A DNA stretch of 64,000 bases from Burkholderia latens (GTDB taxonomy: Bacteria; Pseudomonadota; Gammaproteobacteria; Burkholderiales; Burkholderiaceae). Positions 25,045-33,478 of this stretch are shown here, piece after piece. The translations under genes were made by a program, and so were the position numbers. The notes beneath the pieces are model-generated. The model made no database searches and was not told the origin of the DNA. It worked only from the letters and a program-made list of their open reading frames with translations. The stretch spans positions 868,001-932,000 of the forward strand of contig NZ_CP013438.1 of NCBI RefSeq assembly GCF_001718795.1, written 5' to 3'. The number at the start of each line of letters is the position of its first letter. The first letter of the stretch is position 1.

Positions 25045-25965
25045 ATGCTGAATTTTCTCGTCAAACGCCTGTTCGGCCTGCTGCCCACGCTCGCGATCGT
25101 CGCGGTGCTGGTGTTCCTGTTCGTGCACCTGCTGCCGGGCGACCCGGCGCGGCTCGCGGCCGGCCCGGAGGCCGACGACGCGACGGTTGCGCTCGTGCGT
25201 GCCGATCTCGGCCTCGACCGCCCGCTGCCCGCCCAGTTCGCGAACTTCTTCGTGAAGATCGCGCACGGCGATTTCGGCACGTCGACGCGCAGCAAGCGGC
25301 CGGTGTCGACCGAGATCGGCGAGCGGTTCATGCCGACGCTGCTGCTCACGCTCGTCAGCATGGTGTGGGCGACGGCGTTCGGGATGGCGATCGGGATCGC
25401 GTCGGCGGTATGGCGCAATCGCTGGCCCGACCGCGTCGGGATGACGATCGCGGTGTCGGGCATCTCGTTTCCGGCGTTCGCGCTCGGCATGCTGCTGATG
25501 GAGATCTTCTCGGTGAAGCTCGGCTGGCTGCCGGTCGTGCCGGACGGCACGTGGAAGAGCTACGTGCTGCCGTCGCTGACGCTCGGCGCGGCGGTTGCGG
25601 CCGTGATGGCGCGGTTCACGCGCGCGTCGTTCGTCGAGGTGCTGAACGAGGATTTCGTGCGCACCGCGCGCGCGAAGGGCGTGCACGAGCCGATGGTCGT
25701 GCTCAAGCATTGCCTGCGCAACGCGATGATTCCGGTCGTCACGATGATGGGGCTGCAGTTCGGCTTCCTGCTCGGCGGTTCGATCGTCGTCGAGGCCGTG
25801 TTCAACTGGCCGGGCCTCGGACGCCTGCTGGTCGACGCGGTGACGATGCGCGACTACCCGGTGATCCAGGCGATCGTGCTGTTGTTCTCGCTCGAATTCA
25901 TCCTGATCAACCTGACCGTGGACGTGCTGTACGCGGTCATCAACCCGACCATCCGGTTCAAGTGA
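25045..25965 (+). CDS. gsiC: ABC importer permease GsiC
   Basis: This 306-residue inner-membrane permease has six predicted helices. It has the DppB-type N-terminus ([20 protein letters not shown]) and the EAA loop contacting the ATPase ([20 protein letters not shown]). It pairs with GsiD seven bases downstream. The last 50 residues ([20 protein letters not shown]) are typical of the family. Confidence 0.9.
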   Translation: MLNFLVKRLFGLLPTLAIVAVLVFLFVHLLPGDPARLAAGPEADDATVALVRADLGLDRPLPAQFANFFVKIAHGDFGTSTRSKRPVSTEIGERFMPTLLLTLVSMVWATAFGMAIGIASAVWRNRWPDRVGMTIAVSGISFPAFALGMLLMEIFSVKLGWLPVVPDGTWKSYVLPSLTLGAAVAAVMARFTRASFVEVLNEDFVRTARAKGVHEPMVVLKHCLRNAMIPVVTMMGLQFGFLLGGSIVVEAVFNWPGLGRLLVDAVTMRDYPVIQAIVLLFSLEFILINLTVDVLYAVINPTIRFK

Positions 25966-25972
25966 GGCGCGC

Positions 25973-26866
25973 ATGAACGCGACTGTCCAGCCCGCGGCGC
26001 CGGCCGCATCGAGCGCGATCCGCACGCCGTGGCGCGAATTCTGGCGCAAGTTTCGCAAGCAGACCGTCGCGCTGGTTGCCGGTGCTTTCGTGCTCGCGCT
26101 CGTCGTGCTTGCGTTTGTCGGCCCGCACATCGTGCCGTTCGATCCGGAAAACTATTTCGATTACGACGCGCTGAACGCGGGGCCGTCGGCCGTGCACTGG
26201 TTCGGCGTCGACGCGCTCGGTCGCGACATCTTCAGCCGGATCGTCGCCGGTACGCGCATCTCGCTCGCCGCGGGCTTCTTCTCGGTCGCGCTCGGCGCGC
26301 TCGTCGGCACGTTCTTCGGGCTGCTTGCCGGCTACTACGAAGGCTGGTGGGACCGCATCACGATGCGCGTCGCCGACGTGCTGTTCGCGTTCCCGGGGAT
26401 CCTGCTCGCGATCGGCGTGGTTGCGATCCTCGGCAACGGGATGGTGAACGTGATCTGCGCGGTCGCGATCTTCAGCATCCCGGCATTCGCGCGGCTCGTA
26501 CGCGGCAACACGCTGATGCTCAAGCACATGACCTACGTGGAAGCCGCGCGCAGCATCGGCGCGTCGGACCGGACGATCATCATGCGGCACATTCTGCCGG
26601 GCACCGTGTCGTCGGTCGTCGTCTACTTCACGATGCGGATCGGCACGTCGATCATCACGGCCGCGAGCCTGTCGTTCCTCGGGCTCGGCGCGCAGCCGCC
26701 AACGCCGGAGTGGGGCGCGATGCTCAACGAGGCACGCGCAGACATGGTGACCGCGCCGCACGTCGCGATCTTTCCGAGCCTCGCGATCTTCCTGACCGTG
26801 CTCGCGTTCAACCTGCTCGGCGACGGGCTGCGCGACGCGCTCGACCCGAAGCTGGAGCGCCGCTGA
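25973..26866 (+). CDS. gsiD: ABC importer permease GsiD
   Basis: This 297-residue DppC-type permease has an N-terminal OppC segment ([20 protein letters not shown]), the [20 protein letters not shown] motif and the EAA loop ([20 protein letters not shown]). It forms the membrane channel with GsiC. Its stop overlaps the ATG of the next gene by one base (TGATG), so the peptidase genes downstream are part of the same transcript. Confidence 0.9.
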   Translation: MNATVQPAAPAASSAIRTPWREFWRKFRKQTVALVAGAFVLALVVLAFVGPHIVPFDPENYFDYDALNAGPSAVHWFGVDALGRDIFSRIVAGTRISLAAGFFSVALGALVGTFFGLLAGYYEGWWDRITMRVADVLFAFPGILLAIGVVAILGNGMVNVICAVAIFSIPAFARLVRGNTLMLKHMTYVEAARSIGASDRTIIMRHILPGTVSSVVVYFTMRIGTSIITAASLSFLGLGAQPPTPEWGAMLNEARADMVTAPHVAIFPSLAIFLTVLAFNLLGDGLRDALDPKLERR

Positions 26867-27975
26867 TGCGCGCGGCCACGATGTGGAGCGAGACGCTGCC
26901 GTGCGGGCCGCGCGGCACGATTGCCGACGTGCCGGGCGTCACGGTCGGCCATGCGACGCTCGATGCCGGCGACGTGCAGACGGGCGTGACCGTCGTGAAG
27001 CCGCACGCGGGCGACCTGTACCGCAGCAAGGTGCCGGCCGGTGCGGCAGTGATCAACGGCTTCGGCAAGAGCACCGGGCTCGTGCAAGTCGACGAACTCG
27101 GCACGCTCGACACGCCGATCGCGCTGACGAACACGTTCGGCGTCGGCGCGGTCGCTGAAGCGCAGATCCGCGCGGCGGCCGCCGCGAATCCGCAGATCGG
27201 CCGCGACTGGCCGACCGTCAATCCGCTCGTGTTCGAGTGCAACGACGGCTATCTGAACGACATCCAGGCGTTCGCGGTGACGGCCGCGCATTACGACGAA
27301 GCTTGCCGCACCGCGTCGCGCGATTTCGCTCGCGGGGCGGTCGGCGCCGGGCGCGGGATGTCGTGCTTCGACCTGAAGGGCGGGATCGGCTCCGCGTCGC
27401 GCGTGGCCGTCGCGGCCGGCAGGCCGTACACGATCGGCGCGCTCGTGCTCGCGAATTTCGGCCGGCTGCCGATGCTGACGCTCGCCGGCGTGCCGGTTGG
27501 GCGCATCGTCGCGCAGCGGCGGGCGACCCCGCCCGCGCAGCAAACGGAAGCGGTACGCGCGGCGTACGAGGCACCGCCCGAACACGGCTCGATCATCCTG
27601 CTGCTCGCGACCGATGCGCCGCTCGATGCGCGGCAGCTGTCGCGGCTCGCCCGCCGCGCGGGTGCGGGGCTTGCCCGTACCGGTTCGGTCTACGGGCACG
27701 GCAGCGGCGACATCGCGCTCGCGTTTTCCACCGCATACACGATCGCGCACGACGCGTCGACCGTCGCGTTGCCGGCGCTCGTGGCCGACGCGGCACTCGA
27801 TCCGCTGTTCATGGCCGCGGCCGAAAGCGTCGAGCACGCGATTGCCGACGCGCTGCTGCATGCCGTGACCGTGGCCGGGCGCGACGGCCACGTGCGGCAA
27901 TCGCTGCGCGATGCGGTGCCCGATCTCGCACATCTGTTCAACAAGGACCACGAAGGACGTCTCAACCCGTCATGA
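26866..27975 (+). CDS. P1-family (DmpA-like) aminopeptidase, Ntn-hydrolase fold
   Basis: This 369-residue protein has the S58/P1 family features: TIADVPGVTVGHATLDAGDV at the N-terminus, GAAVINGFGKSTGLVQVDEL, and the autocleavage site EHGSIILLLATDAPL. Cleavage between G241 and S242 makes S242 the nucleophile of the beta chain. Family members include DmpA, a D-aminopeptidase, and BapA, which cleaves N-terminal beta-amino acids. Its place after gsiD and before a D-aminopeptidase gene points to breakdown of imported peptides containing D- or beta-amino acids. No signal peptide is visible, so it should be cytoplasmic. Confidence 0.87.
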   Translation: MRAATMWSETLPCGPRGTIADVPGVTVGHATLDAGDVQTGVTVVKPHAGDLYRSKVPAGAAVINGFGKSTGLVQVDELGTLDTPIALTNTFGVGAVAEAQIRAAAAANPQIGRDWPTVNPLVFECNDGYLNDIQAFAVTAAHYDEACRTASRDFARGAVGAGRGMSCFDLKGGIGSASRVAVAAGRPYTIGALVLANFGRLPMLTLAGVPVGRIVAQRRATPPAQQTEAVRAAYEAPPEHGSIILLLATDAPLDARQLSRLARRAGAGLARTGSVYGHGSGDIALAFSTAYTIAHDASTVALPALVADAALDPLFMAAAESVEHAIADALLHAVTVAGRDGHVRQSLRDAVPDLAHLFNKDHEGRLNPS

Positions 27976-28799
27976 AGATTCTGATCTCGACCGATATCGA
28001 AGGCGTCGCCGGCGTGTTCGCCGTCGAGCAGACGCGTGCCGGCAATCCGGAATACGAGCGTGCGCGCCGCTGGATGACGGCCGAGGCGAACGCGGCGATC
28101 GAAGGCGCGTTCGCGGGCGGTGCGCAGGCCGTCTGGGTCAACGATTCCCACGGCGGGTTTCGCAACCTGCTGCCCGACGGGCTCGATGCACGTGCGCGCG
28201 TCGTGCTCGGCAAGCCGCGCACGCTCGGGATGATGGCCGGGCTCGAACAGCAGCCGGATCTGGTGTTCATGATCGGCTTCCACGCGAAATCGCAGACACG
28301 CGGCGTGCTCGCGCACACCATCAACAACTTCGCGTTCACGCAGGTGTGGCTGAACGGCGTCGAACTCGGCGAAGCGGGGCTGTACGGTGCGCTGGCGCGC
28401 GAATACGGCGCGCACGTCGCGCTGGCGTCGGGCGACGACGTGTTCGCCGACGAAACGCGGCCGCTGTTCCCGGACGCGCGATTCGAAACGGTGAAGACGG
28501 CCGGCGGTGCATCGAGCGGCGACACGCTGACGCCGGCCGCGTCCTGCGCGCGCATCGCCGTCGCTGCGCGCGAAACGGTCGAGCATGCGTTGTCGGCCGG
28601 CTGGCGCGCGACCGCGCATCGGCCCGCGCCGGCGTCGTGCACGCTGCGCGTGCAGACGGCCGCGCTCGCCGATCTGTTCTGCGTGCTGCCGTCGCTCGAG
28701 CGCGTCGATGCGGTGACGCTGCGCTTCGACGGGCCGTCGGTCGAGCACGTCGTGCGCACGCTGAACAGCCTGTCGGCGATGTCGTTCATGTTGCGGTAA
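27972..28799 (+). CDS. M55-family D-aminopeptidase (DppA-like)
   Basis: This 275-residue protein starts MKILISTDIEGVAGVFAVEQ, where D8 and E10 are the first zinc ligands of the DppA family. It continues with WVNDSHGGFRNLLPD and FMIGFHAKSQTRGVLAHT, carrying the histidine ligands. DppA enzymes are self-compartmentalising zinc peptidases that release D-Ala from D-Ala-D-Ala and D-Ala-Gly-Gly. ATG 27972 overlaps the DmpA-like stop by four bases. It closes the operon. After it, 118 bases with a CGGCCG-TTT-CGGCCG hairpin lead to an AraC gene. Confidence 0.9.
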   Translation: MKILISTDIEGVAGVFAVEQTRAGNPEYERARRWMTAEANAAIEGAFAGGAQAVWVNDSHGGFRNLLPDGLDARARVVLGKPRTLGMMAGLEQQPDLVFMIGFHAKSQTRGVLAHTINNFAFTQVWLNGVELGEAGLYGALAREYGAHVALASGDDVFADETRPLFPDARFETVKTAGGASSGDTLTPAASCARIAVAARETVEHALSAGWRATAHRPAPASCTLRVQTAALADLFCVLPSLERVDAVTLRFDGPSVEHVVRTLNSLSAMSFMLR

Positions 28800-28917
28800 T
28801 GCGTGTGTTCGCTCCGCTGAAGTCGCTATCCGGCCGTTTCGGCCGTCGGGTCGTGCGGCCGTCCGGTCGCGCAAGCGCGGAGCGGATCGTAGACCGGTCG
28901 AAGGTGACCCGCCTTCG

Positions 28918-29727
28918 ATGCCGGGAATTGATGATGGAACCCGGGCCTTGAGAAATACGCTGCTAGATCCGTACGAACACATTCCGCGTAGCGTGGTCGT
29001 GACCGCCAACGACTACGCGGCCGGTACGACGTTTCCGGAGCACGCGCATCGGCGCGGGCAGTTCGCCTTTGCGTCGCGCGGCACGCTCAGCGTGTCGACG
29101 CCGCACGGCCGCTGGCTGGTGCCGCCGCAGCGCGCATGCTGGGTGCCGGCCGGTGTGCGGCACGACATGACGATGACCGGCCCGGTTACGCTGTTCAACA
29201 CGTTCGTGGCAGACGACGCGGCCCGCGCGGCCGGGCTGCCGGACCAGTGCGGCGTGTACGGCGTGTCGCCGCTGTTGCGGCAACTGATCGACGATGCGAT
29301 CGACGTGCCCGCGATGTACGACGTCGACGGTCGCGCGGGCAAGCTGATGGCGCTGCTGGTCGCGGAAATCGCGACGATGCCGCGTCTGTCGCTGCACGCG
29401 CCGCTGCCGACCGACGCGCGGCTCGCGAAGATCTGCCGGCATCTGTTCGCGTCGCCGTCGATCGCGGCCGATCTCGACCAGGTGGCGACCGATGCGGGTG
29501 TGAGCCGGCGCACGTTCACGCGGCTGTTCCGCGCGCAGACGGGCGTGAGCTTTGCCGCATGGCGCCAGCAGGTGTGCATGCTGGCGGCGATTACGCGACT
29601 GAGCGACGGGCAGCCCGTTACGCGGGTTGCGCTCGAGCTCGGATACGCGAGCGCGAGCGCCTTCACATCCGCGTTCCGCCGCATCCTCGGCGATACGCCG
29701 AGCCGGTATCTCGAGGTTCGCCGCTAG
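28918..29727 (+). CDS. AraC-family transcriptional regulator
   Basis: The protein has 269 residues. Residues 20-110 form an AraC-type cupin sensor (AGTTFPEHAHRRGQFAFASR, then GTLSVSTPHGRWLVPPQRAC). Residues 175-269 form the double helix-turn-helix (IAADLDQVATDAGVSRRTFT, then RVALELGYASASAFTSAFRR). It belongs to the subgroup with the short cupin that typically regulates a neighbouring transporter or efflux gene. It follows the peptide operon on the same strand by 118 bases, with no clear terminator between, so it could be part of it. The target is unknown. Confidence 0.85.
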   Translation: MPGIDDGTRALRNTLLDPYEHIPRSVVVTANDYAAGTTFPEHAHRRGQFAFASRGTLSVSTPHGRWLVPPQRACWVPAGVRHDMTMTGPVTLFNTFVADDAARAAGLPDQCGVYGVSPLLRQLIDDAIDVPAMYDVDGRAGKLMALLVAEIATMPRLSLHAPLPTDARLAKICRHLFASPSIAADLDQVATDAGVSRRTFTRLFRAQTGVSFAAWRQQVCMLAAITRLSDGQPVTRVALELGYASASAFTSAFRRILGDTPSRYLEVRR

Positions 29728-29788
29728 TCGGCGCGGGACGGCGGAGGCGCAACGCGGGCGCCTTACACGGTGCGCCCGCTGGCGTACG

Positions 29789-29823
29789 AAAAAAACGCGT
29801 CTGCCCGGTTCCGGTCAGACGCG
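29789..29823 (-). terminator. Intrinsic terminator on the minus strand, no obvious gene
   Basis: CGCGTCTG (29796-29803) pairs perfectly with CAGACGCG (29816-29823), and seven A precede it at 29789-29795. Read on the minus strand this is an eight-pair stem followed by seven T. The nearest minus-strand gene, pcaG, already has its own terminator 285 bases upstream. The plus strand has no T-run after the stem, so it does not serve the AraC gene. Confidence 0.75.
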
Positions 29824-30108
29824 CTTAAAGGCACTCGGTCAGGGCGATGCGCGGTCAGCCGGCTACGCGGCCCGCGCTCGTCAAGTCGTGAAATTGCTTC
29901 TTCCGTTGATGCAATACCGTTGACGCGCCGAAGATAACGAAGCATACGCCGTGTAACGCCGAAACAATATCGGGCTCGCCGCACGATCGATGTGCGTTTG
30001 CAGCATGCGTTTGAATCGCGTGTTCGATTGCGGGGCCGGAAGGGTTGAACCGTCGGTGTTGACCATCGTGCGCGGGCGTGCTGCGGCACGGCATCGAACG
30101 CCGGCGTC

Positions 30109-30164
30109 CAAAAACGAAAACCGCCGCGCGATGCGATGCCGGTTGGTATCGCGCCGCGCGGCGG
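30109..30164 (-). terminator. Intrinsic terminator of pcaHG
   Basis: CCGCCGCGCG (30121-30130) and CGCGCGGCGG (30155-30164) form a perfect ten-pair stem. On the minus strand it is followed by TTTTCGTTTTT (30120-30110). It lies 42 bases beyond the pcaG stop. Confidence 0.82.
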
Positions 30165-30205
30165 CTCGGAGCGCGCAGCCGGCCTGCGCCGGCTTGCGCA
30201 TCACA

Positions 30206-30799
30206 TCACACGTCGAAGAACACGGTTTCTTCCGGCCCCTGCATGCGGATGTCGAAGCGGTACACGACGGGCCGTCCCGGCTGCGCGTCGCGCTTCGCGA
30301 CGAGCGTCGCGCGGCGTTCGGCCGGCACCAGGTTCAGCACCGGATCGGCCGCGTTCGCGTCGGCTTCGTCGTCGAAATACACGCGCGTGAACGCGTGGGA
30401 AAGGATCCCGCGCATCATCACGGTCACGTTGACGTGCGGCGCTTCGCCGGCGGCGATGGGGCCCGGCTTCACCGTCTCGACCACGAACCGGTGCTGCGCG
30501 TCCGTGCCGGTGCCGACGCGGGCGAAGCCCGTGAAGCCGGCCTGCGCGATGTCGTCACGCGACGCCGGATAGCGGCCCGCGCTGTCTGCCTGCGTAAATT
30601 CGAGCACCGCGTCGCTGACGACGTTGCCGTCGCCGTCGAACACTTGCCCGACCAGCAGCACGTGCTCGCCTTCGGCATCCGGCGTCGCGATCGCCGGCGT
30701 GAACAGGCTCTTCAGGTCGTAGCCGTATTGCTGCGGGCAGAGGCCGTATGCGAAGTACGGGCCGACCGTCTGCGAAGGGGTTTGCTTCAGCGTCGTCAT
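30206..30799 (-). CDS. pcaG: Protocatechuate 3,4-dioxygenase, alpha subunit
   Basis: This 197-residue protein begins TTLKQTPSQTVGPYFAYGLC, the hallmark N-terminus of PcaG. It contains AGRYPASRDD and the ISP-like core NVTVMMRGILSHAFTRVYFD. Together with PcaH it forms the intradiol ring-cleaving enzyme that opens protocatechuate to 3-carboxy-cis,cis-muconate in the beta-ketoadipate pathway. It starts four bases after the pcaH stop. As expected for the alpha subunit it lacks the full iron-ligand set. Confidence 0.95.
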   Translation of the reverse strand: MTTLKQTPSQTVGPYFAYGLCPQQYGYDLKSLFTPAIATPDAEGEHVLLVGQVFDGDGNVVSDAVLEFTQADSAGRYPASRDDIAQAGFTGFARVGTGTDAQHRFVVETVKPGPIAAGEAPHVNVTVMMRGILSHAFTRVYFDDEADANAADPVLNLVPAERRATLVAKRDAQPGRPVVYRFDIRMQGPEETVFFDV

Positions 30800-30802
30800 G
30801 GT

Positions 30803-31510
30803 TCAGCGCTCCATCGGGGTAGCGTCGCGGCCGCGCAGCACGATGTCGAATTCGTAGCCGAGCGCATAGCCTTCTTCGGTGATGTCCATCGAGAAGCGCG
30901 AAATCAGCCGGTCGCGCGCTTGTTCAGGCGTGCCCTGGAAGATCGGGTCGTACGCGAGCAGCGGATCGCCGGGGAAATACATCTGCGTGACGAGGCGCGA
31001 GCCGAAGTAGTCGCCGAACAGCGAGAAATGGATGTGATTCGGGCGCCACGCGTTCGGATGATTGCCCCACGGATACGCGCCGGGCTTGATCGTCAGGAAG
31101 CGGTAGCGGCCTTCGTCGTCGGTCAGGCAGCGGCCCGCGCCGAGGAAGTTCGGATCGAGCGGGGCGTCATGCTGGTCGACCTTGTGCACGTAGCGGCCGG
31201 CCGCGTTGGCCTGCCACACCTCGACGAGCGTGTTGCGCACGGGCTTGCCGCCTTCGTCGAGCACGCGGCCGGTGACGACGATGCGCTCGCCGAGCGGCTC
31301 GCCGTTCTTCACCGCGTTTTTGGTCAGGTCGTGATCGAGCGCGCCGAGATCTTCGGCGCCGTAGACGGGCGCGTACTGGTCACGCAGCTTTTCCTTCAGC
31401 GGAATCAGCGGACGGGTCGGGCCGCGTTTCACGGACGAACGGTATTCGGGATGAACATAAGCCGGATGCGACGGCCAGTCGCGCGGCGTGAGGATCGTTG
31501 GGGAATCCAT
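30803..31510 (-). CDS. pcaH: Protocatechuate 3,4-dioxygenase, beta subunit
   Basis: This 235-residue protein carries the non-haem Fe(III) ligands in the expected places: Y107 (GRYVH), Y146 (GAYPWGN), H159 and H161 (RPNHIHFSLFG). It makes the active site of the intradiol dioxygenase with PcaG. ATG 31510 has an AGGAG ribosome site. The frame continues to 31579, but that extension would run into the operator block. Transcription is probably activated by the divergently encoded PcaQ from the operator at 31603-31617. Confidence 0.95.
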   Translation of the reverse strand: MDSPTILTPRDWPSHPAYVHPEYRSSVKRGPTRPLIPLKEKLRDQYAPVYGAEDLGALDHDLTKNAVKNGEPLGERIVVTGRVLDEGGKPVRNTLVEVWQANAAGRYVHKVDQHDAPLDPNFLGAGRCLTDDEGRYRFLTIKPGAYPWGNHPNAWRPNHIHFSLFGDYFGSRLVTQMYFPGDPLLAYDPIFQGTPEQARDRLISRFSMDITEEGYALGYEFDIVLRGRDATPMER

Positions 31511-31928
31511 CGGGCGTCTCCTGATAGGTGTTTCGCTAAGTGGATGGCAGGACTTTAGCCTTTCCGGAAAGTTATGCAAAATGACCTTTTTTCGCGGATC
31601 GCATAACCTTCAGTTATGCCCGTCCGGGCCAGCGCGGCTACGCCCGAGCCTGGTCGGTTGGGCCCGGCAAAAGCCATCGGATCGCGGGTCTTCGGCGATC
31701 GCTCCGCGCACGATGCGCGAGCCGCCCGCCGCTTTCGCGTACTTTGGCGTCACGCGTGGGCCTGCATGCCGGCCATACTGTTCCAGCGGGCCGCTCCCGA
31801 GACCGATCCGCGGACGGTGCGGATTCCCCACCCCTGCGACGCCGTGAGCGACGCGGCAGCCACCGCTTTGGCCTTTCCGGGAAGTTATGCAAAATGGCTC
31901 GATCTCATCTCTTCTATAACCGCCTGTT
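31511..31928. other. 418-base pcaH-pcaQ divergent region
   Basis: No gene is supported. The region is bounded by two copies of a 61-base operator block (annotated separately). The roughly 250 bases between them are ordinary GC-rich sequence in which I see no other signal. Confidence 0.6.
31558..31618. promoter_or_regulatory. PcaQ operator block, copy 1 (pcaHG promoter)
   Basis: The block ends in ATAAC-CTTCA-GTTAT (31603-31617), a dyad matching the ATAACC-N4-GGTTA type of site known for PcaQ. A further ATAAC half-site on the minus strand (GTTAT at 31571-31575) lies about 37 bases closer to pcaH, the usual spacing of recognition and activation sites of LysR-type activators. The left 26 bases recur in copy 2. 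Confidence 0.7.
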
Positions 31929-31931
31929 ATG
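31871..31931. promoter_or_regulatory. PcaQ operator block, copy 2 (overlaps pcaQ start)
   Basis: This 61-base block repeats copy 1 in the same orientation, 313 bases away. The first 26 bases are identical except for one position. A 19-base unrelated spacer of identical length follows, then ATAAC-CGCCT-GTTAT (31916-31930). The dyad runs into the pcaQ ATG at 31929, so binding there should repress pcaQ, or could form a second promoter towards pcaHG. Confidence 0.65.
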
Positions 31932-32915
31932 AACAACCGTATCGCGGACGGCCGCGTCAAATTCCGCCATCTGCAGTGTTTTCTCGCCGTCGCTCAACTC
32001 GGCGGCGTGCAGAAGGCGGCCGAAAGCCTGTCGATCACGCAGCCGGCGGTGTCGAAGACGATCGCCGAGCTCGAGTCGATCCTCGGCGTGAAATTGTTCG
32101 AGCGCGGGCGGCACGGCGCGCAGCCGACCCGCGAAGCGCAGCTGTTCATCCCGCACGCGAACGCATGCGTGCTGGCGCTGCGGCAGGGCGTCGGGCTGCT
32201 CGCGCGCGAAGGCGGCGCGGCCGCCGCGACGCTCGAAATCGGCATGCTGCCGACTGTGGCGGCGTCGCTCGCGCCCGCGCTGATGAAGGCGTTGACCGCA
32301 CGCTGGCCGCGCGTCGTCGTGCGGATCGCGACGGCGGCGAACACCGAGCTGATGGAGCGCCTGAAGGCGGGAGCAATCGAATGCGCGATCGGGCGTCTGT
32401 CGGAACCGGAGCGAATGATCGGGCTCGCGTTCGAGCAGTTGTACAACGAGCCGCTCGTTGCGGTCGTGCGCGCCGGGCATCCGCTGCTGGAGAGTGTTGC
32501 GCCGGCCGCCGAACTCGCGCGCTATCCGGTCGTGCTGCCGCCGTTCGGCACGCTGATCCGGCAGTCCGCCGAGCAACTGCTCGGCGCGTGCGGGGCGCCG
32601 CCCCTGGACTCGTTCATCGAGGTGCTGTCGGTGTCGGTCGCGCGCGCGCTCGCGCTCGAGAACGACGCGGTGTGGTTCGTGCCGCTCTATGCGGCCGAAT
32701 ACGATTTGTCGGCCGGCGCGCTCGCGCGCCTGCCGCTGCCGTCGGCGGGCACCGACGAGCCGGTCGGGCTCGTATTGCGCACCGATGCGCAGCCTTCGCC
32801 CGTCGCGCGGACGCTGATCGACGCCGTACGCGAGATCGCGCACGCGCGATTTGGCGACGTGCGCTCGACGCGGCCGCCGCGCGGCACGCGCAAGCCTGCT
32901 CGCCGCGGCGGTTGA
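31929..32915 (+). CDS. pcaQ: LysR-type activator of protocatechuate catabolism
   Basis: This 328-residue protein has an N-terminal LysR helix-turn-helix (RHLQCFLAVAQLGGVQKAAE, then SLSITQPAVSKTIAELESIL) and a substrate-binding domain typical of the PcaQ/GbpR branch. It is divergent from pcaHG and flanked by PcaQ-type dyads, as in other proteobacteria where PcaQ activates pca genes in response to beta-carboxy-muconate or related intermediates. ATG 31929 is the only reasonable start. It has no ribosome site and is overlapped by an operator dyad, so it may be translated from a leaderless or very short-leader mRNA. Confidence 0.9.
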   Translation: MNNRIADGRVKFRHLQCFLAVAQLGGVQKAAESLSITQPAVSKTIAELESILGVKLFERGRHGAQPTREAQLFIPHANACVLALRQGVGLLAREGGAAAATLEIGMLPTVAASLAPALMKALTARWPRVVVRIATAANTELMERLKAGAIECAIGRLSEPERMIGLAFEQLYNEPLVAVVRAGHPLLESVAPAAELARYPVVLPPFGTLIRQSAEQLLGACGAPPLDSFIEVLSVSVARALALENDAVWFVPLYAAEYDLSAGALARLPLPSAGTDEPVGLVLRTDAQPSPVARTLIDAVREIAHARFGDVRSTRPPRGTRKPARRGG

Positions 32916-33016
32916 GACGCGTCACTACACCACGTCGGGCGGCGTCCGGCAGCTATCCGGCCGGTGCGTCGAGTTGGCCGTCCGGTCAGTAGCGAGCCTC
33001 GTTGCGCTTGGCATAA

Positions 33017-33034
33017 CGTATCGTTTTTGATACG
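33017..33034. promoter_or_regulatory. Operator-like dyad of the higBA pair
   Basis: CGTATC (33017-33022) and GATACG (33029-33034) form a perfect inverted repeat with a TTT-rich loop, 16 bases before the toxin ATG. Toxin-antitoxin operons are normally repressed by the antitoxin at such a dyad. The binding is inferred. Confidence 0.55.
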
Positions 33035-33049
33035 CTGCATGACACGACG

Positions 33050-33409
33050 ATGGTGAGACAGCAGATTCAGATCACGCTCGCCGTGCGGTTCTTCCGCACG
33101 GCGAGCGGCAGCGAGCCGGTGCGCGAATGGCTCAATGCGCTCGGGCAGGTCGAGCGCAGGACGATAGGCGAAGAGATCAAGACCGTTCAACTGGGCTGGC
33201 CGCTCGGCATGCCGCTGGTCCGGAAGATGTCGAAGGATCTGTGGGAGATCCGCGTGACGTTGCCGACGCGCAATGCGCGCGTGCTGTTCACCGTGGTCGG
33301 CAACACGATGGTGTTGCTGCATGCGTTTTTCAAGCAGTCGCCGGCGACGCCGTCCGACGCTCTCGACGTCAGCGTCGCCCTGCTGAAAACGCTCGCTCGC
33401 GCCATCTGA
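33050..33409 (+). CDS. higB: HigB-like toxin (RelE superfamily, phage Gp49-like)
   Basis: This 119-residue protein shows the RelE/HigB fold pattern: VRFFRTASGSEPVREWLNAL at the N-terminus, LGWPLGMPLVRKMSKDLWEI and the core strand RVLFTVVGNTMVLLHAFFKQ. These are ribosome-dependent mRNA interferases. The order toxin first, XRE antitoxin second is characteristic of higBA. The two genes are 69 bases apart, a looser spacing than usual, with a small GC hairpin in the gap. Toxicity is inferred. Confidence 0.82.
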   Translation: MVRQQIQITLAVRFFRTASGSEPVREWLNALGQVERRTIGEEIKTVQLGWPLGMPLVRKMSKDLWEIRVTLPTRNARVLFTVVGNTMVLLHAFFKQSPATPSDALDVSVALLKTLARAI

Positions 33410-33478
33410 ATTTCCCGGTTTGCGCCGGCACCGGCCATCGTCGACGGCCCGCCGGGCGGACCCTGCATCGGAGCACCC

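Larger units (their letters stand above)
29728..30205. other. 478-base intergenic region with two minus-strand terminators
   Basis: No gene is supported: the open frames here have poor third-position GC. The region contains the pcaG terminator (30109-30164) and a second, separate minus-strand terminator (29789-29823). The roughly 285 bases between them could hold a small RNA on the minus strand, but no convincing promoter is visible. Confidence 0.5.

Noticed and set aside
29881..30204. Small minus-strand genes in the AraC-pcaG gap
   Set aside because: Open frames there have weak third-position GC, no ribosome sites and no recognisable features, and one is crossed by the pcaG terminator.
31610..31960. 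Possible 116-codon gene between the two PcaQ operator copies
   Set aside because: It runs through both operators and the pcaQ start, and its composition is not protein-like.
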